24,772 nucleotides of DNA from Desulfobacteraceae bacterium (lineage in GTDB: Bacteria > Desulfobacterota > Desulfobacteria > Desulfobacterales > Desulfosalsimonadaceae): positions 1-24,772 of the forward strand of contig DAIEHU010000004.1 in NCBI GenBank assembly GCA_027353395.1. The letters run 5' to 3'. Position 1 is the stretch's first letter. Each line of letters begins with the position of its first letter. A program made the translations under genes and the position numbers. The notes below the pieces were generated by a model. The model was not told where the DNA came from, ran no database searches, and worked only from the letters and a program-made list of their open reading frames with translations. Below are positions 8,841 to 16,963 of this stretch, in pieces.

Positions 8841-10259
8841 TTAGGAAGTTATTGTATCCACTTCTTCCAGCAGTTGAACCACTGTTTCCATCCCGACGCT
8901 TCGGGAACCTTTCACCAGCACCCAGTCGCCAGGCCCAAGAATTTCTTTCAGGCTTTCGGCCAGATCCGGCTTTTCCCCGATAACAATGCGGTCTTCCGTC
9001 ATGCCCTGCCGGTTCGCCCCATTTTTCACGGCAGCCGCATATTCTCCGGTTAGGAAAAGCATGTCGACACCCGCATTCGCTGCGATTTTTCCGATGTCCT
9101 CGTGCAACCGCCCGGAATCCGCACCCAGCTCGCGCATATCCCCGGCGGCCAATATGCCTTTGTGAGGGCCCTTCAGCATGACCAGTGTGTTAATCGCCGC
9201 TTCCATGGAACCGGGATTGGCGTTATATGAATCATCAATAATAAAAAACCCCTGCCGTGATTTCCGGATGTTCATCCGGCCATGCACCGGCGAAAAGGCG
9301 TTGATGCCGGAGACGATATCTTCGGCGCAAACGCCGGTCAAATGACCGATGGCCGCCGCAGCCAGGGCGTTTGACACCATAAAGCGGCCGGGCGCCGGGA
9401 TCGTAACCGGTATGGAGCGGCCCGGCAGCACGAGGGTGAACCGGGTTCCGAACCCTTTGTTCTCAATATCCACGCCCCGGACATGGGCATCCTTGTTTTG
9501 TCCGAAATACACCACGCGCCGGTGGGCCGATGCGCCCAGCCGCAACCCGCAAGGGTCATCCGCGTTTAAAACAATTGCGCCATTTTCCTTAATATTTTCA
9601 ATCAATTCACCTTTGGCCGCCATCACATCTTCCAGCGTGCCCAGACCCTCCAGATGGGCTGGCGCGACATTGGTGATAATGCCGTAATCCGGCTGACAGA
9701 TTTCCGACAACCGGCGGATTTCGCCGGGGTGGTTCATGCCCATTTCCACCACCGCCGCCTCATGAGAACCATCCAGGCGCAGGAGTGTCAACGGCACCCC
9801 AAATTCATTATTCAAATTTCCGACGGTCTTCAGCGTATGGAACTTTCGGCCCAGCACCGATGCGGTCATTTCCTTGGTGCTGGTCTTGCCATTGGAGCCG
9901 GTAACTGCAACCACGGGGATTTGAAACCGCCGGCGGTGATATGCGGCCATATCGCCCAGCGCCCGGACCGTGTCATCCACCGCGATACATGAGATGCCCG
10001 CTTTTTTCCAGGATGCGATTTCTGAGTGTCCCGCTTTCCGGCGATCCACCACAAGGCATCTGACGCCCGATGCAACCGCTCCCGGAATAAAGGCATGACC
10101 GTCATGATTCGCGCCCCGCACCGCTACAAAGACATCTTTCGGAGTAATCTTCCGGGAATCTATGGATACGCCTTCAAAAACACCTGACACGCCGGAGCAC
10201 AGGGGTTCACCGCCGGTCGCGGACACCATGTCATCCATTGTCCATCGCACCGGAACCAT
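8841..10259 (-). CDS. murF: UDP-MurNAc-tripeptide--D-alanyl-D-alanine ligase MurF
   Basis: MurF adds D-Ala-D-Ala to the UDP-MurNAc-tripeptide, completing the cytoplasmic precursor. The 472 residues show an N-terminal substrate domain with SIDSRKITPKDVFVAVRG, the P-loop GSNGKTSTKEM from residue 121, NEFGVPLTLL, EMGMNHPGEI, IITNVAPAHLEGLG, and the MurF-specific IIDDSYNANPGSM followed by LAAGDMRELG. The ATG start shares one base with the murE stop (TAATG) and follows a GGGGGA-like ribosome binding site, so the two genes are coupled. Its partner Ddl, which makes D-Ala-D-Ala, is not in this window and must be encoded elsewhere. Confidence 0.97.
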   Translation of the reverse strand: MVPVRWTMDDMVSATGGEPLCSGVSGVFEGVSIDSRKITPKDVFVAVRGANHDGHAFIPGAVASGVRCLVVDRRKAGHSEIASWKKAGISCIAVDDTVRALGDMAAYHRRRFQIPVVAVTGSNGKTSTKEMTASVLGRKFHTLKTVGNLNNEFGVPLTLLRLDGSHEAAVVEMGMNHPGEIRRLSEICQPDYGIITNVAPAHLEGLGTLEDVMAAKGELIENIKENGAIVLNADDPCGLRLGASAHRRVVYFGQNKDAHVRGVDIENKGFGTRFTLVLPGRSIPVTIPAPGRFMVSNALAAAAIGHLTGVCAEDIVSGINAFSPVHGRMNIRKSRQGFFIIDDSYNANPGSMEAAINTLVMLKGPHKGILAAGDMRELGADSGRLHEDIGKIAANAGVDMLFLTGEYAAAVKNGANRQGMTEDRIVIGEKPDLAESLKEILGPGDWVLVKGSRSVGMETVVQLLEEVDTITS

Positions 10260-11827
10260 TAGTTTTCCCCCGCTTCAACAAGGGTTAATGCAGCCAGCGC
10301 TTTTTCACGGTCATCAAAGTGCAGTGTCTTTTGACCGACAATCTGGTAATCTTCATGGCCTTTTCCGGCGATCAACACCGCATCCCCGTTCCGTGCCGCA
10401 CGAATGCCCAGAAAAATAGCCTTTTCCCGGTCCGGCTGAACGGCATAGCCGCGTTCATCAAATCCGGTTTCCAATACCGGCATTGTATACTCACGGTTCA
10501 AAACGGAAGTAACCCCTGGGCGAATATCATTAATAATGGCATCGGGGGATTCGGTCCGGGGGTTGTCCGATGTGATGACCGCAAGATCGCTTAAGCGTGC
10601 GGCGATTTCCCCCATTTGCGGCCGTTTTTTCCGGTCCCTGTCGCCACCGCAGCCAAATACGCAAATCAGACGGCCGGGGATGATTTCGCGCAGCGTGGTC
10701 AACACATTTAAAAGCGCATCCGGCGTATGGGCGTAATCAATATAGATATGACGCACAGACCGGCTGGGGATGCGTTCAAGGCGTCCGGGAACGCCCTCAA
10801 ATGCGACCACTCCGTTGATGATTTCCGAAGGAGCCAGATTCATTGCCATGCCTGCGCCCGCCGCGCACAGAATATTTTCCAGATTATACCGCCCCACGAG
10901 CCGTGACTGAAACCGGATGGCGTCATCCCCAAACAGGATTTGCCCCTTCATGCCATATTCGTCAAACGCCACCCCATCGGCGGCAACGGTATTGGACGGG
11001 TGCGATCCCACAGTGATCACCCGCATATTTTTTAAAGAGCCTGACAAGACCCGGCCTTTTTCATCATTTCGATTGATCACCGCAACCGCATGCCCGGCTT
11101 TTGGGCCATCCGTCAGATATTCGGTGAAGAAGCGCTGTTTGCAGGCCCAGTAATCGGCCATGGCGCCGTGAAAATCCAGATGATCCAGGGTCAGGTTGGT
11201 GAAAATACCCATATCGAACCGGCAATGATAAATGCGATCCAGCGCCACCCCGTGGGAAGACACTTCCATCACCACATGGGTCACGCCGGCGTCTCTCATC
11301 TCCGACAGAATTTTTTGCAAATCCAGGGACTCCGGCGTGGTCAGCGGGTTGGCGAATACCCGGCCCTGATACCGGTAATTGATGGTGCTGATCACCCCTG
11401 CGTCAATCCCGCGATCAAGCAGCATTCGCTCGATGAGATAGGCGGTTGTGGTTTTGCCATTGGTGCCGGTTATACCGATCAGGTATAATGCATCGGAAGG
11501 ATTATTGTAAAACTGGGCGGACATGTCCGCCAGCGCCTTGCGGGTATTGTCAACCGTTATCACGGCGGCATTTTGACCATTCACCCGCTGATATGGATGA
11601 CGGTCCGCAATCACCACCGCCGAAGCGCCTCTGGCCCAAGCATCTCCGATAAACCGATGACCGTCGACATGGGTTCCTTCTATGGCCACAAACATCGCGC
11701 CACTGGTTACCCGGTCGGAGCGGTACTGGATGGCGGATATCTCCGGATCAGCCACCTGCAAGGCATCGGGAGGCAAGCTGTTCACCCGCGCCGATGCAAC
11801 GCCAGAAATGATCCGGGACAGTTTCAT
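10259..11827 (-). CDS. murE: UDP-MurNAc-L-Ala-D-Glu--meso-diaminopimelate ligase MurE
   Basis: MurE adds the third stem-peptide residue using ATP, in the cytoplasm. The 522 residues have SDRVTSGAMFVAIEGTHVDG (substrate domain), the P-loop GTNGKTTT at 121-128, TTPESLDLQ, MEVSSHGVALDR, LDHLDFHG, a K230 position fitting the carbamylated lysine, and DYAHTPDAL. Residues 421-426 read DNPRTE, matching the DNPR signature of the meso-diaminopimelate type rather than the lysine type, so this cell wall is predicted to be of the Gram-negative A1-gamma kind. The ATG overlaps the ftsI stop by four bases (ATGA), and the stop overlaps murF by one. Confidence 0.97.
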   Translation of the reverse strand: MKLSRIISGVASARVNSLPPDALQVADPEISAIQYRSDRVTSGAMFVAIEGTHVDGHRFIGDAWARGASAVVIADRHPYQRVNGQNAAVITVDNTRKALADMSAQFYNNPSDALYLIGITGTNGKTTTAYLIERMLLDRGIDAGVISTINYRYQGRVFANPLTTPESLDLQKILSEMRDAGVTHVVMEVSSHGVALDRIYHCRFDMGIFTNLTLDHLDFHGAMADYWACKQRFFTEYLTDGPKAGHAVAVINRNDEKGRVLSGSLKNMRVITVGSHPSNTVAADGVAFDEYGMKGQILFGDDAIRFQSRLVGRYNLENILCAAGAGMAMNLAPSEIINGVVAFEGVPGRLERIPSRSVRHIYIDYAHTPDALLNVLTTLREIIPGRLICVFGCGGDRDRKKRPQMGEIAARLSDLAVITSDNPRTESPDAIINDIRPGVTSVLNREYTMPVLETGFDERGYAVQPDREKAIFLGIRAARNGDAVLIAGKGHEDYQIVGQKTLHFDDREKALAALTLVEAGEN

Positions 11828-13647
11828 GCGCCATGTTCTCCCGCGCCAATGGATACGTTCAACTGCTCTTTTTCCGGCTTCTGCTCAATGGGAACAACCG
11901 GCGGAACGTTCAAATAATTAAATGTCTCATCCACGATTTCCCGGAAAACCGGGGCCGCCACGACGCCGCCGTAATGATGTTTCTGGGGGGAATCGATCAC
12001 CACCAGGACCGCCAGCTCCGGCGCTTCCATGGGTGAAAACCCCACGAACACGCCGTTGTACTCACAGTTATGATAATTGCCTTGCGCATTGAGCTTCTGG
12101 GCTGTTCCGGTCTTGCCGCAAACGGTATATCCCACGGGAACCGCCTGGGTGCCGGTACCGCCGGGAAGGGTGACCGCATTCATCATTTTCATCAACGTGT
12201 CGGCGGTTTCCGCTGAGATCACCCGCCGTTTCTCTTGCGGCGAAAATTGTTTAATGACATTGCCCTTTTCATCCATGACCGCTTCCACCAGATAGGGCGC
12301 CATCATCACCCCGTGATTGGCGACAGCGGCAACGCCCGTCACCAGTTGAATAGGCGATACGGTCAGCCCCTGGCCAAAGGCGACCGTGGCCTGATCAATG
12401 GTTCTCCACAGTTTATAATGGCGCATCAGGCCTTTGGCCTCTCCTGGGCAGTCAATTCCGGTTTTATCGCCGAAACCAAAATTTTTCAGCATATTGTAAA
12501 GGGCCTCAGGCCCGATGACCTCCCCTATCTTGACAGCTCCGATATTGCTGGAGACCTTGAGCACATCGAAAGCTGTCAAGGTTCCGTATTTATGGGTGTC
12601 GCTGATGGTGCACCCGCCGACCCGGTACCGTCCATTTTCACAGAAAAACGTCTTGTCCGGGGTGACGAGACCGGATTCCAGAGCCGCGGCCATGAGAAAC
12701 ACCTTCATGGTCGAGCCGGGTTCAAAGGTATCCGTTATGGCCCTATTACGCCGGATGCTTTCAGGAAATGTACGGTAAGTGTTCAGGTTAAATGACGGAT
12801 ATTGGGCAATGGCTTTGATGGCGCCGGTTTTGGGAATCATTACAATGGCGATGCCGCCTTTGGCGTTATTATCCACCACAGATTTTTCAAGAGCCTGTTC
12901 CGCGATATACTGGATGGTGCCATCAAGGGTTAAAACCAAATTTTTGCCTTCACATCCAGCAGCCGCCGGTTCCAGGGTGTCAAACACACAACCCCTCCGG
13001 TCCTTGATAATGGTCCACTGCACAGGATCGCCCTGAAGATACTGCTCAAAATACTGTTCCAGACCCTCAAGCCCCTGGCCGTCAACTCCCGTGAACCCAA
13101 CCACCTGCGCGGCGAGGGATTTTGCCGGATATACCCGGCAAAAACTCGAATCAAATTCAAAGCCAAAGATTTTCCGGGATTGAAGCTCTGCTTTCAATGC
13201 CTGGGCCACTGCAGGAGACACCATCCGGTTTAAAAATTTAAATTCATCCTTTAATTTGAAAATTTGATAGACGCTGCCGGCATTCATGTTTAAAATATCA
13301 GCAACCACCTTCGCCAGATCATTCTTTTCTTTATCGGTTAAGGCAATCTCATCTTTTTTTTCAATTCTGCGAATGGCTTCCGGATGAACGCCGATTTCGA
13401 CAATCTCCGTATCCATAGCCAGTTGCCGGTGCTTGGCGTCATAAATAACCCCGCGCTTTCCCCGGCCCTTGAATTGCTGGCTGTATTCGGAAAGAGCACG
13501 GCCGGAAAGATAATCATCATTGAACACCTGCACATAAAAAACATACAGGCCGACAATCGCATACAGCGCCGAAATAAACACGCCGATGGTGAAAATACGG
13601 CGATTCCGGAGGTCGCATCGCTTATTTTCCAGCTTAGGTGAGTTCAT
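11824..13647 (-). CDS. ftsI: FtsI / PBP3, septal penicillin-binding transpeptidase
   Basis: FtsI is the class B penicillin-binding protein that cross-links septal peptidoglycan, working with FtsW. The 607 residues have a short cytoplasmic tail, one transmembrane segment at about 19-40, a periplasmic dimerisation/pedestal domain starting RGVIYDAKHRQLAMD, and a transpeptidase domain. The three catalytic motifs are intact: STMK at 312-315 (Ser312 nucleophile), SSN at 365-367 and KTGTAQ from 511. No PASTA repeats follow. The start overlaps the ftsL stop by four bases and the end overlaps murE by four. The position next to ftsL supports FtsI over a sporulation or elongation paralogue. Confidence 0.96.
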   Translation of the reverse strand: MNSPKLENKRCDLRNRRIFTIGVFISALYAIVGLYVFYVQVFNDDYLSGRALSEYSQQFKGRGKRGVIYDAKHRQLAMDTEIVEIGVHPEAIRRIEKKDEIALTDKEKNDLAKVVADILNMNAGSVYQIFKLKDEFKFLNRMVSPAVAQALKAELQSRKIFGFEFDSSFCRVYPAKSLAAQVVGFTGVDGQGLEGLEQYFEQYLQGDPVQWTIIKDRRGCVFDTLEPAAAGCEGKNLVLTLDGTIQYIAEQALEKSVVDNNAKGGIAIVMIPKTGAIKAIAQYPSFNLNTYRTFPESIRRNRAITDTFEPGSTMKVFLMAAALESGLVTPDKTFFCENGRYRVGGCTISDTHKYGTLTAFDVLKVSSNIGAVKIGEVIGPEALYNMLKNFGFGDKTGIDCPGEAKGLMRHYKLWRTIDQATVAFGQGLTVSPIQLVTGVAAVANHGVMMAPYLVEAVMDEKGNVIKQFSPQEKRRVISAETADTLMKMMNAVTLPGGTGTQAVPVGYTVCGKTGTAQKLNAQGNYHNCEYNGVFVGFSPMEAPELAVLVVIDSPQKHHYGGVVAAPVFREIVDETFNYLNVPPVVPIEQKPEKEQLNVSIGAGEHGA

Positions 13648-13946
13648 GGGATAATAATTACCTGTTTCGGTTCGGGGATTGTCAGCTCAAATCGTTCCTT
13701 GGCGATTTTCGCCAGCAACTGGGGCGATTTGAGATGAACCAGTTCAATGGTTAAATATTTCTGCATGTGCAACAAATCCTGCTGCTGCTTCTTGGCGCTG
13801 GTGACGTCATAACCGGTGCGAAGACACTGCACCCCGCACCATGCCTTGAAAAAAAATTCCGCAATAAACAGCGACAAAAACACAAGGCCCACGGCCACCA
13901 CTCTCGGGGTAAAAATATCCGGGCGTTTTTTTTTGTTTGTACTCAT
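13644..13946 (-). CDS. ftsL: FtsL-like cell division protein
   Basis: This is a small bitopic membrane protein between rsmH and ftsI, the standard place for FtsL, which with FtsB and FtsQ activates FtsW/FtsI. It has a basic N-terminus (STNKKKRPD), one transmembrane segment at about residues 15-35, and then a periplasmic helix (AKKQQQDLLHMQKYLTIEL) compatible with a coiled coil. It ends in the FtsL-like ERFELTIPEPKQVIII. I start at ATG 13946 (100 residues); TTG 13955 in the same frame would add three residues, and neither has a clear ribosome binding site. The stop overlaps the ftsI start by four bases. Sequence conservation in this family is low, so the call leans on size, topology and position. 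Confidence 0.86.
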   Translation of the reverse strand: MSTNKKKRPDIFTPRVVAVGLVFLSLFIAEFFFKAWCGVQCLRTGYDVTSAKKQQQDLLHMQKYLTIELVHLKSPQLLAKIAKERFELTIPEPKQVIIIP

Positions 13947-14006
13947 CTTCGGCAAACCGTTTTCGTGAGTGTTTATACAGAATAGCCGCCTGGAAACGGC
14001 GATTGA

Positions 14007-14945
14007 TTATATCTTTTCAGCGACTCGCAGACAGGCGCTCCTCGCCATCGGATTGCCGGCCACTTCACTCGGAGTTGGCCGAACCGCTTTCCGGGTCAAG
14101 ATTTTAACGCTTTTCTTTGGGTGACAGACACATTCAGGAAAATCCGGCGGGCATGTGCAGTTCCCCTCCCATGCCTTGAACCGCCTTTTGACAATGCGAT
14201 CCTCAAGGGAATGGAATGTTAGGAAGCATATTCTGCCGCCGGGATTTAACAGGTCCAGAACGCCGTCCATAAAGGATTCGAGTACTTCCAGCTCCCTGTT
14301 CACGGCAATGCGCAAAGCCATAAAAACCTTTGTGGCCGGATGTTTCTTGCGTTGATGAAGGGAGCGTCCGGGAATCGCATCGCAGACGATTTTCACAAGC
14401 TCCTGGCTGGTGCGGATTTTCCGTTCGGCTCTGACGGCGATCATTCTTTGAGCAATTTTCCGGGCCCATCGCTCTTCACCGTAGTCTCTAAAAATCGTTT
14501 CGAGTTGTGCTTGCGTTTCAAAGTTGACAATATCTTCGGCAGTGATTCCGGAGGCGGCGTTCATGCGCATGTCAAGGGGTTCACTCTTTTGAAAACTGAA
14601 ACCGCGGCCGCTGCTTTCGATCTGGTGAAGTGAAAGGCCCAAGTCAGCAATAATACCATCGACTTTCAAGAGATTTAGCTGCGACAGGATATCCGGGAGA
14701 TGGACGTAATTCTCATGAAAAAGGCGGACATTGGAACCATAGGGCTTTAACAGACGCTCTGCATTAGTGATGGCATCCGCGTCCTGGTCGATGCCGATCA
14801 ACAGACCATCCGGTAAAATTTTTTCCAGGATTGCGCTGGAGTGGCCCGCCCCGCCCAGAGTACAGTCTACATAGCGTTTTCCCGGCTTGCAGTTCAGGTA
14901 CGCAATGATTTCATCCAGCATGACGGGGGTATGATGATACATCAT
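14007..14945 (-). CDS. rsmH: 16S rRNA (cytosine-1402-N4)-methyltransferase RsmH (MraW)
   Basis: RsmH methylates N4 of C1402 in the decoding centre of 16S rRNA using S-adenosylmethionine. The 312 residues start MMYHHTPVMLDEII and carry the SAM-binding DCTLGGAGHS, IGIDQDADAI, DGIIADLGLSLHQI, SEPLDMRMN, the internal helical insert typical of the family, and the terminal FHSLEDRIVKRRF with a conserved Cys-rich CTCPPDFPECVC. The ATG is four bases after the mraZ stop. It is followed by about 60 bases before ftsL, the longest gap inside the cluster. Confidence 0.97.
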   Translation of the reverse strand: MMYHHTPVMLDEIIAYLNCKPGKRYVDCTLGGAGHSSAILEKILPDGLLIGIDQDADAITNAERLLKPYGSNVRLFHENYVHLPDILSQLNLLKVDGIIADLGLSLHQIESSGRGFSFQKSEPLDMRMNAASGITAEDIVNFETQAQLETIFRDYGEERWARKIAQRMIAVRAERKIRTSQELVKIVCDAIPGRSLHQRKKHPATKVFMALRIAVNRELEVLESFMDGVLDLLNPGGRICFLTFHSLEDRIVKRRFKAWEGNCTCPPDFPECVCHPKKSVKILTRKAVRPTPSEVAGNPMARSACLRVAEKI

Positions 14946-14949
14946 GACG

Positions 14950-15423
14950 TTAAAGTCCTAATTTTGCGATTTCGCTCTTGACCTCCTCTTTTTTCATATC
15001 CTCTTCCTGCATCACCCTGTCCTCATCAATCCTTCTTTCCTTGTTCCAGATTTCAAAATGATCGGTCACGCCGACAAGGACGATGTCTTTTTCCAGCAAT
15101 GCATAATTGCGGAGTTCCGGGGGGATGAGAATGCGACCCTGCTTATCTATAGGGCACTCGGCGGCGCCGCCGATAAAAAACCGCCTGAATCGCCTAAGCA
15201 CATCGCTTTTTTCAGCCATGGCCAGAATTTTGTCTTCAATTTCGTACCATTTTTCATAAGGATACGCCACCAGCGCCTTATCCAGCCGGGAAACCATCAC
15301 CCCTTCGCTTTTGTAGGCGTCCAGAACCTGTCGAAACCGCACGGGAATAATGACTCGGCCCTTCGGGTCAATCGTATGTATGGACTCCGTTCGAAACCGG
15401 GGTTCGTTCTTGGACAAGGCCAT
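14950..15423 (-). CDS. mraZ: MraZ, transcriptional repressor of the dcw cluster
   Basis: MraZ is an AbrB-like DNA-binding protein that represses its own operon in E. coli. Two tandem MraZ/SpoVT-AbrB half-domains are visible: HTIDPKGRVIIPVRFR and PIDKQGRILIPPELR. The charged C-terminal tail (EEDMKKEEVKSE) is longer than usual. The longest frame starts at ATG 15441 (163 residues). I prefer ATG 15423 (157 residues) because it lies downstream of a GGGAG ribosome binding site, because MraZ proteins normally have a short lead before HTID, and because the 15441 start would sit inside the third operator repeat. It is the first gene of the dcw operon and probably autoregulated through the repeats at 15437-15461. 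Confidence 0.95.
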   Translation of the reverse strand: MALSKNEPRFRTESIHTIDPKGRVIIPVRFRQVLDAYKSEGVMVSRLDKALVAYPYEKWYEIEDKILAMAEKSDVLRRFRRFFIGGAAECPIDKQGRILIPPELRNYALLEKDIVLVGVTDHFEIWNKERRIDEDRVMQEEDMKKEEVKSEIAKLGL

Positions 15424-15436
15424 AGAAATGAGCGCT

Positions 15437-15461
15437 CCCATTTAAATCCACTTTAAACCAC
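15437..15461 (-). promoter_or_regulatory. Predicted MraZ operator: three TGG repeats at 10-bp spacing
   Basis: Read on the minus strand, GTGG begins at 15461 and at 15451 and ATGGG at 15441. The T of each TGG falls at 15460, 15450 and 15440, an exact 10-bp period, with AT-rich spacers (TTTAA/ATTTA). MraZ is known to bind three or more TGGGN or GTGG-like repeats at 10-bp steps upstream of mraZ. The repeats lie just downstream of the predicted transcription start, a place where a bound repressor would block transcription. Confidence 0.8.
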
Positions 15462-15472
15462 TTTTAATGATT

Positions 15473-15500
15473 ACGCTATAGAATTTCGGTGAATTGTCAA
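15473..15500 (-). promoter_or_regulatory. Probable sigma-70-type promoter of the dcw operon
   Basis: On the minus strand a perfect -35 TTGACA occupies 15500-15495, preceded by an AT-rich stretch that could act as an UP element. The best -10 is TAGCGT at 15478-15473 with a 16-bp spacer; it keeps the three most important bases (TA....T). TATAGC at 15480-15475 is an alternative, but its spacer is only 14 bp. The start of transcription would fall near 15466, immediately before the MraZ repeats. Confidence 0.6.
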
Positions 15501-15511
15501 GAGAAAAATAA

Positions 15512-15563
15512 TTTAGGATTACTTTTTTTATTAATGATTAATGAATATTAATTCAATCCTAAA
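15512..15563. repeat. Inverted repeat upstream of the dcw promoter
   Basis: TTTAGGATT at 15512-15520 and its exact reverse complement AATCCTAAA at 15555-15563 flank 34 bp of almost pure A/T that itself contains ATTAAT elements. It lies 12 to 63 bp upstream of the dcw -35 box. It may be an activator site, a DNA bend, or simply chance in AT-rich DNA. Confidence 0.5.
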
Positions 15564-15697
15564 CAAAGTGGCGTTTTGTGGATGTGCTTTTCATTCCGCA
15601 CATAATGCAAATGGGTTCAATCAAATAATGGCGGCCTCCTGAAAATTAGAAATCAACATTTTACTCACAGCATATGGTAAACAAATTAAAATATGCG

Positions 15698-15711
15698 CAC
15701 AATATATTGTG
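15698..15711. promoter_or_regulatory. Perfect 14-bp palindrome, possible operator
   Basis: CACAATATATTGTG is an uninterrupted perfect palindrome within AT-rich gene-free DNA, about 200 bp upstream of the dcw promoter. Symmetry and size suit a dimeric regulator binding site. No matching second copy was noticed in the window, and the regulator is unknown. Confidence 0.4.
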
Positions 15712-15960
15712 TTTAAAAATTAATCAACCTGCTTCTTACAAAAACCTCAAAGAACAGCCGGGGAAAAATCAGCTCCGGCGTGGGCAAAAGGAAAAATAGG
15801 ACTGGCAAGAGATATTGGCGGACCTGTAAAACGTCCGTCAACTTCATTTGACCGGATTTAATTGGGATAGTTGATGTGATAATGCCTGGAAAAAGCGGCG
15901 GGAAGGCGCATGACCGGAGGACCGGACTAAACGTTTGGGCGGCTATCTCTATCGGCCGTA

Positions 15961-16022
15961 GTCAAAATAATCAAAAGCCTTGGATGCCGGGAAACCGGCC
16001 GGAAATTGGAAGGACGGCATCC
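15961..16022 (-). terminator. Possible terminator of the CoADR-ASKHA-MBL operon
   Basis: On the minus strand, GGATGCCG (16022-16015) and CGGCATCC (15989-15982) form an 8-bp stem around a 25-base loop. The sequence just after the stem is T-rich (CTTTTGATTATTTT). A competing small hairpin, GCCGG with a four-base loop and CCGGC (15986-15999), overlaps one arm. The position, about 40 bases after the MBL stop, fits a terminator, but the loop is long and the T tract interrupted. Confidence 0.35.
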
Positions 16023-16060
16023 ATTCCCGGCAGTCGCCGTGAGTGTGGGATTGGAAACCT

Positions 16061-16942
16061 CTACCCGTCTTTCTTTTCCAGGTATTGAAGCATCCCCCGG
16101 ATGGTATTGACGGAAAAATAATTCTCCCGTTTCCGTATCTGGGCCGGGAGACGGTTTCTCCGGGCGTAGACCGGATCGGTTGTGGCCAAATCATCAATAA
16201 TGGTCTGCATATCCGGCTGAGCCTGGTTTATCCGATGCCGCCGCACCACATCCACCCAGAGCAAAAGCTGATTTCTGGCGGCGCTCAGAATTTCGGGACC
16301 ATTCTCCCACCGGCCATAATGAGAAAAGCAAAGGGGCCGGTCCAGAAACGGGGCGACGGCGTCCATGCTTGTCAGACAATCCTCCAGCACAAATACCGGA
16401 GGTGTGGCCGGCCGCAGATAAAAGCCGTCTTGCAGCTCATAAAAAATCCCGAACACCTCTCCGCAAAAAAGAAAGTCCTTTCCCGCAAAGCATTGATGAT
16501 GGGCCGCATGCCCTGGGGCCGGAATGACATGGACGCCATCTTCAAACGGAATCATCTCAAGCGTCATGATACTTTCTGCCGGAATCGGCAGCATTTTTCC
16601 ATAGGCGACGGCGACATCCCCCAGAATTTTCAAAGACCCTTCCCACAAGCGCCCAGGGGCCATGAGATGCGGGACCGCTTTTTCATGGCACACCACCTTC
16701 GCCTCTGGAAACCGTTGGATCACATGGCCGATGCCGCCGCTGTGGTCCATGTGAATATGGGTCAGAAAAATCCAGGAAAGACGCCGCACCCCATGCCTGT
16801 CCAGCGCATCAAACAAAGTCTGGACGGTGCAGGCGGGGCCGGGGTCCACCAAAAAATTCCCCTCCCGGCCCTGATACAGCCAGGCGGAAATAAACCGCGT
16901 ATAACCCAGAGCCGGGACATCCAGATCAATCAAATCGAGCAT
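16061..16942 (-). CDS. Metallo-beta-lactamase-fold hydrolase (glyoxalase II-like)
   Basis: This 293-residue soluble protein has the MBL-fold metal site: THIHMDH (H62, H64, D66, H67), H145 in APGHAAHH, and H208 in SHYGR. The residue that normally bridges the two metals, Asp in a GD motif, is Glu here (E162 in FCGEVFG). The core of about 220 residues is followed by a helical C-terminal part (from about 215) of the kind found in glyoxalase II-like and thioester-hydrolase-like members. The substrate cannot be named. A ribosome binding site (AAGGA, 9 bases) precedes the ATG, and the start is 21 bases after the stop of the ASKHA gene. It is therefore the last gene of the operon with the flavoprotein and ASKHA genes, which suggests thioester, thiol or redox chemistry by inference only. 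Confidence 0.88.
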   Translation of the reverse strand: MLDLIDLDVPALGYTRFISAWLYQGREGNFLVDPGPACTVQTLFDALDRHGVRRLSWIFLTHIHMDHSGGIGHVIQRFPEAKVVCHEKAVPHLMAPGRLWEGSLKILGDVAVAYGKMLPIPAESIMTLEMIPFEDGVHVIPAPGHAAHHQCFAGKDFLFCGEVFGIFYELQDGFYLRPATPPVFVLEDCLTSMDAVAPFLDRPLCFSHYGRWENGPEILSAARNQLLLWVDVVRRHRINQAQPDMQTIIDDLATTDPVYARRNRLPAQIRKRENYFSVNTIRGMLQYLEKKDG

Positions 16943-16963
16943 GGCGTAAGTTCCTTCTTCCGA

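Larger units (their letters stand above)
15462..16060. other. Gene-free interval between mraZ and the MBL-fold gene
   Basis: About 600 bp hold no convincing gene. The mraZ-proximal part (about 15480-15760) is visibly AT-rich and contains the dcw promoter, an inverted repeat (15512-15563) and a 14-bp palindrome (15698-15711). The remainder has normal base composition, a small stem-loop (arms 15817-15823 and 15833-15839, one G-T pair, no T tract) and a possible terminator at 15961-16022. A 70-codon open frame on the plus strand (15876-16088) has no family resemblance and runs into the end of the MBL gene, so it is not called. Confidence 0.6.

Noticed and set aside
13956..14006. Small GCCG/CGGC hairpin between rsmH and ftsL
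   Set aside because: Only about four base pairs and no T tract; too weak to call a terminator inside the operon.
15876..16088. 70-codon plus-strand open frame in the mraZ-MBL interval
   Set aside because: No recognisable similarity, no convincing ribosome binding site, and its 3' end overlaps the MBL coding sequence.
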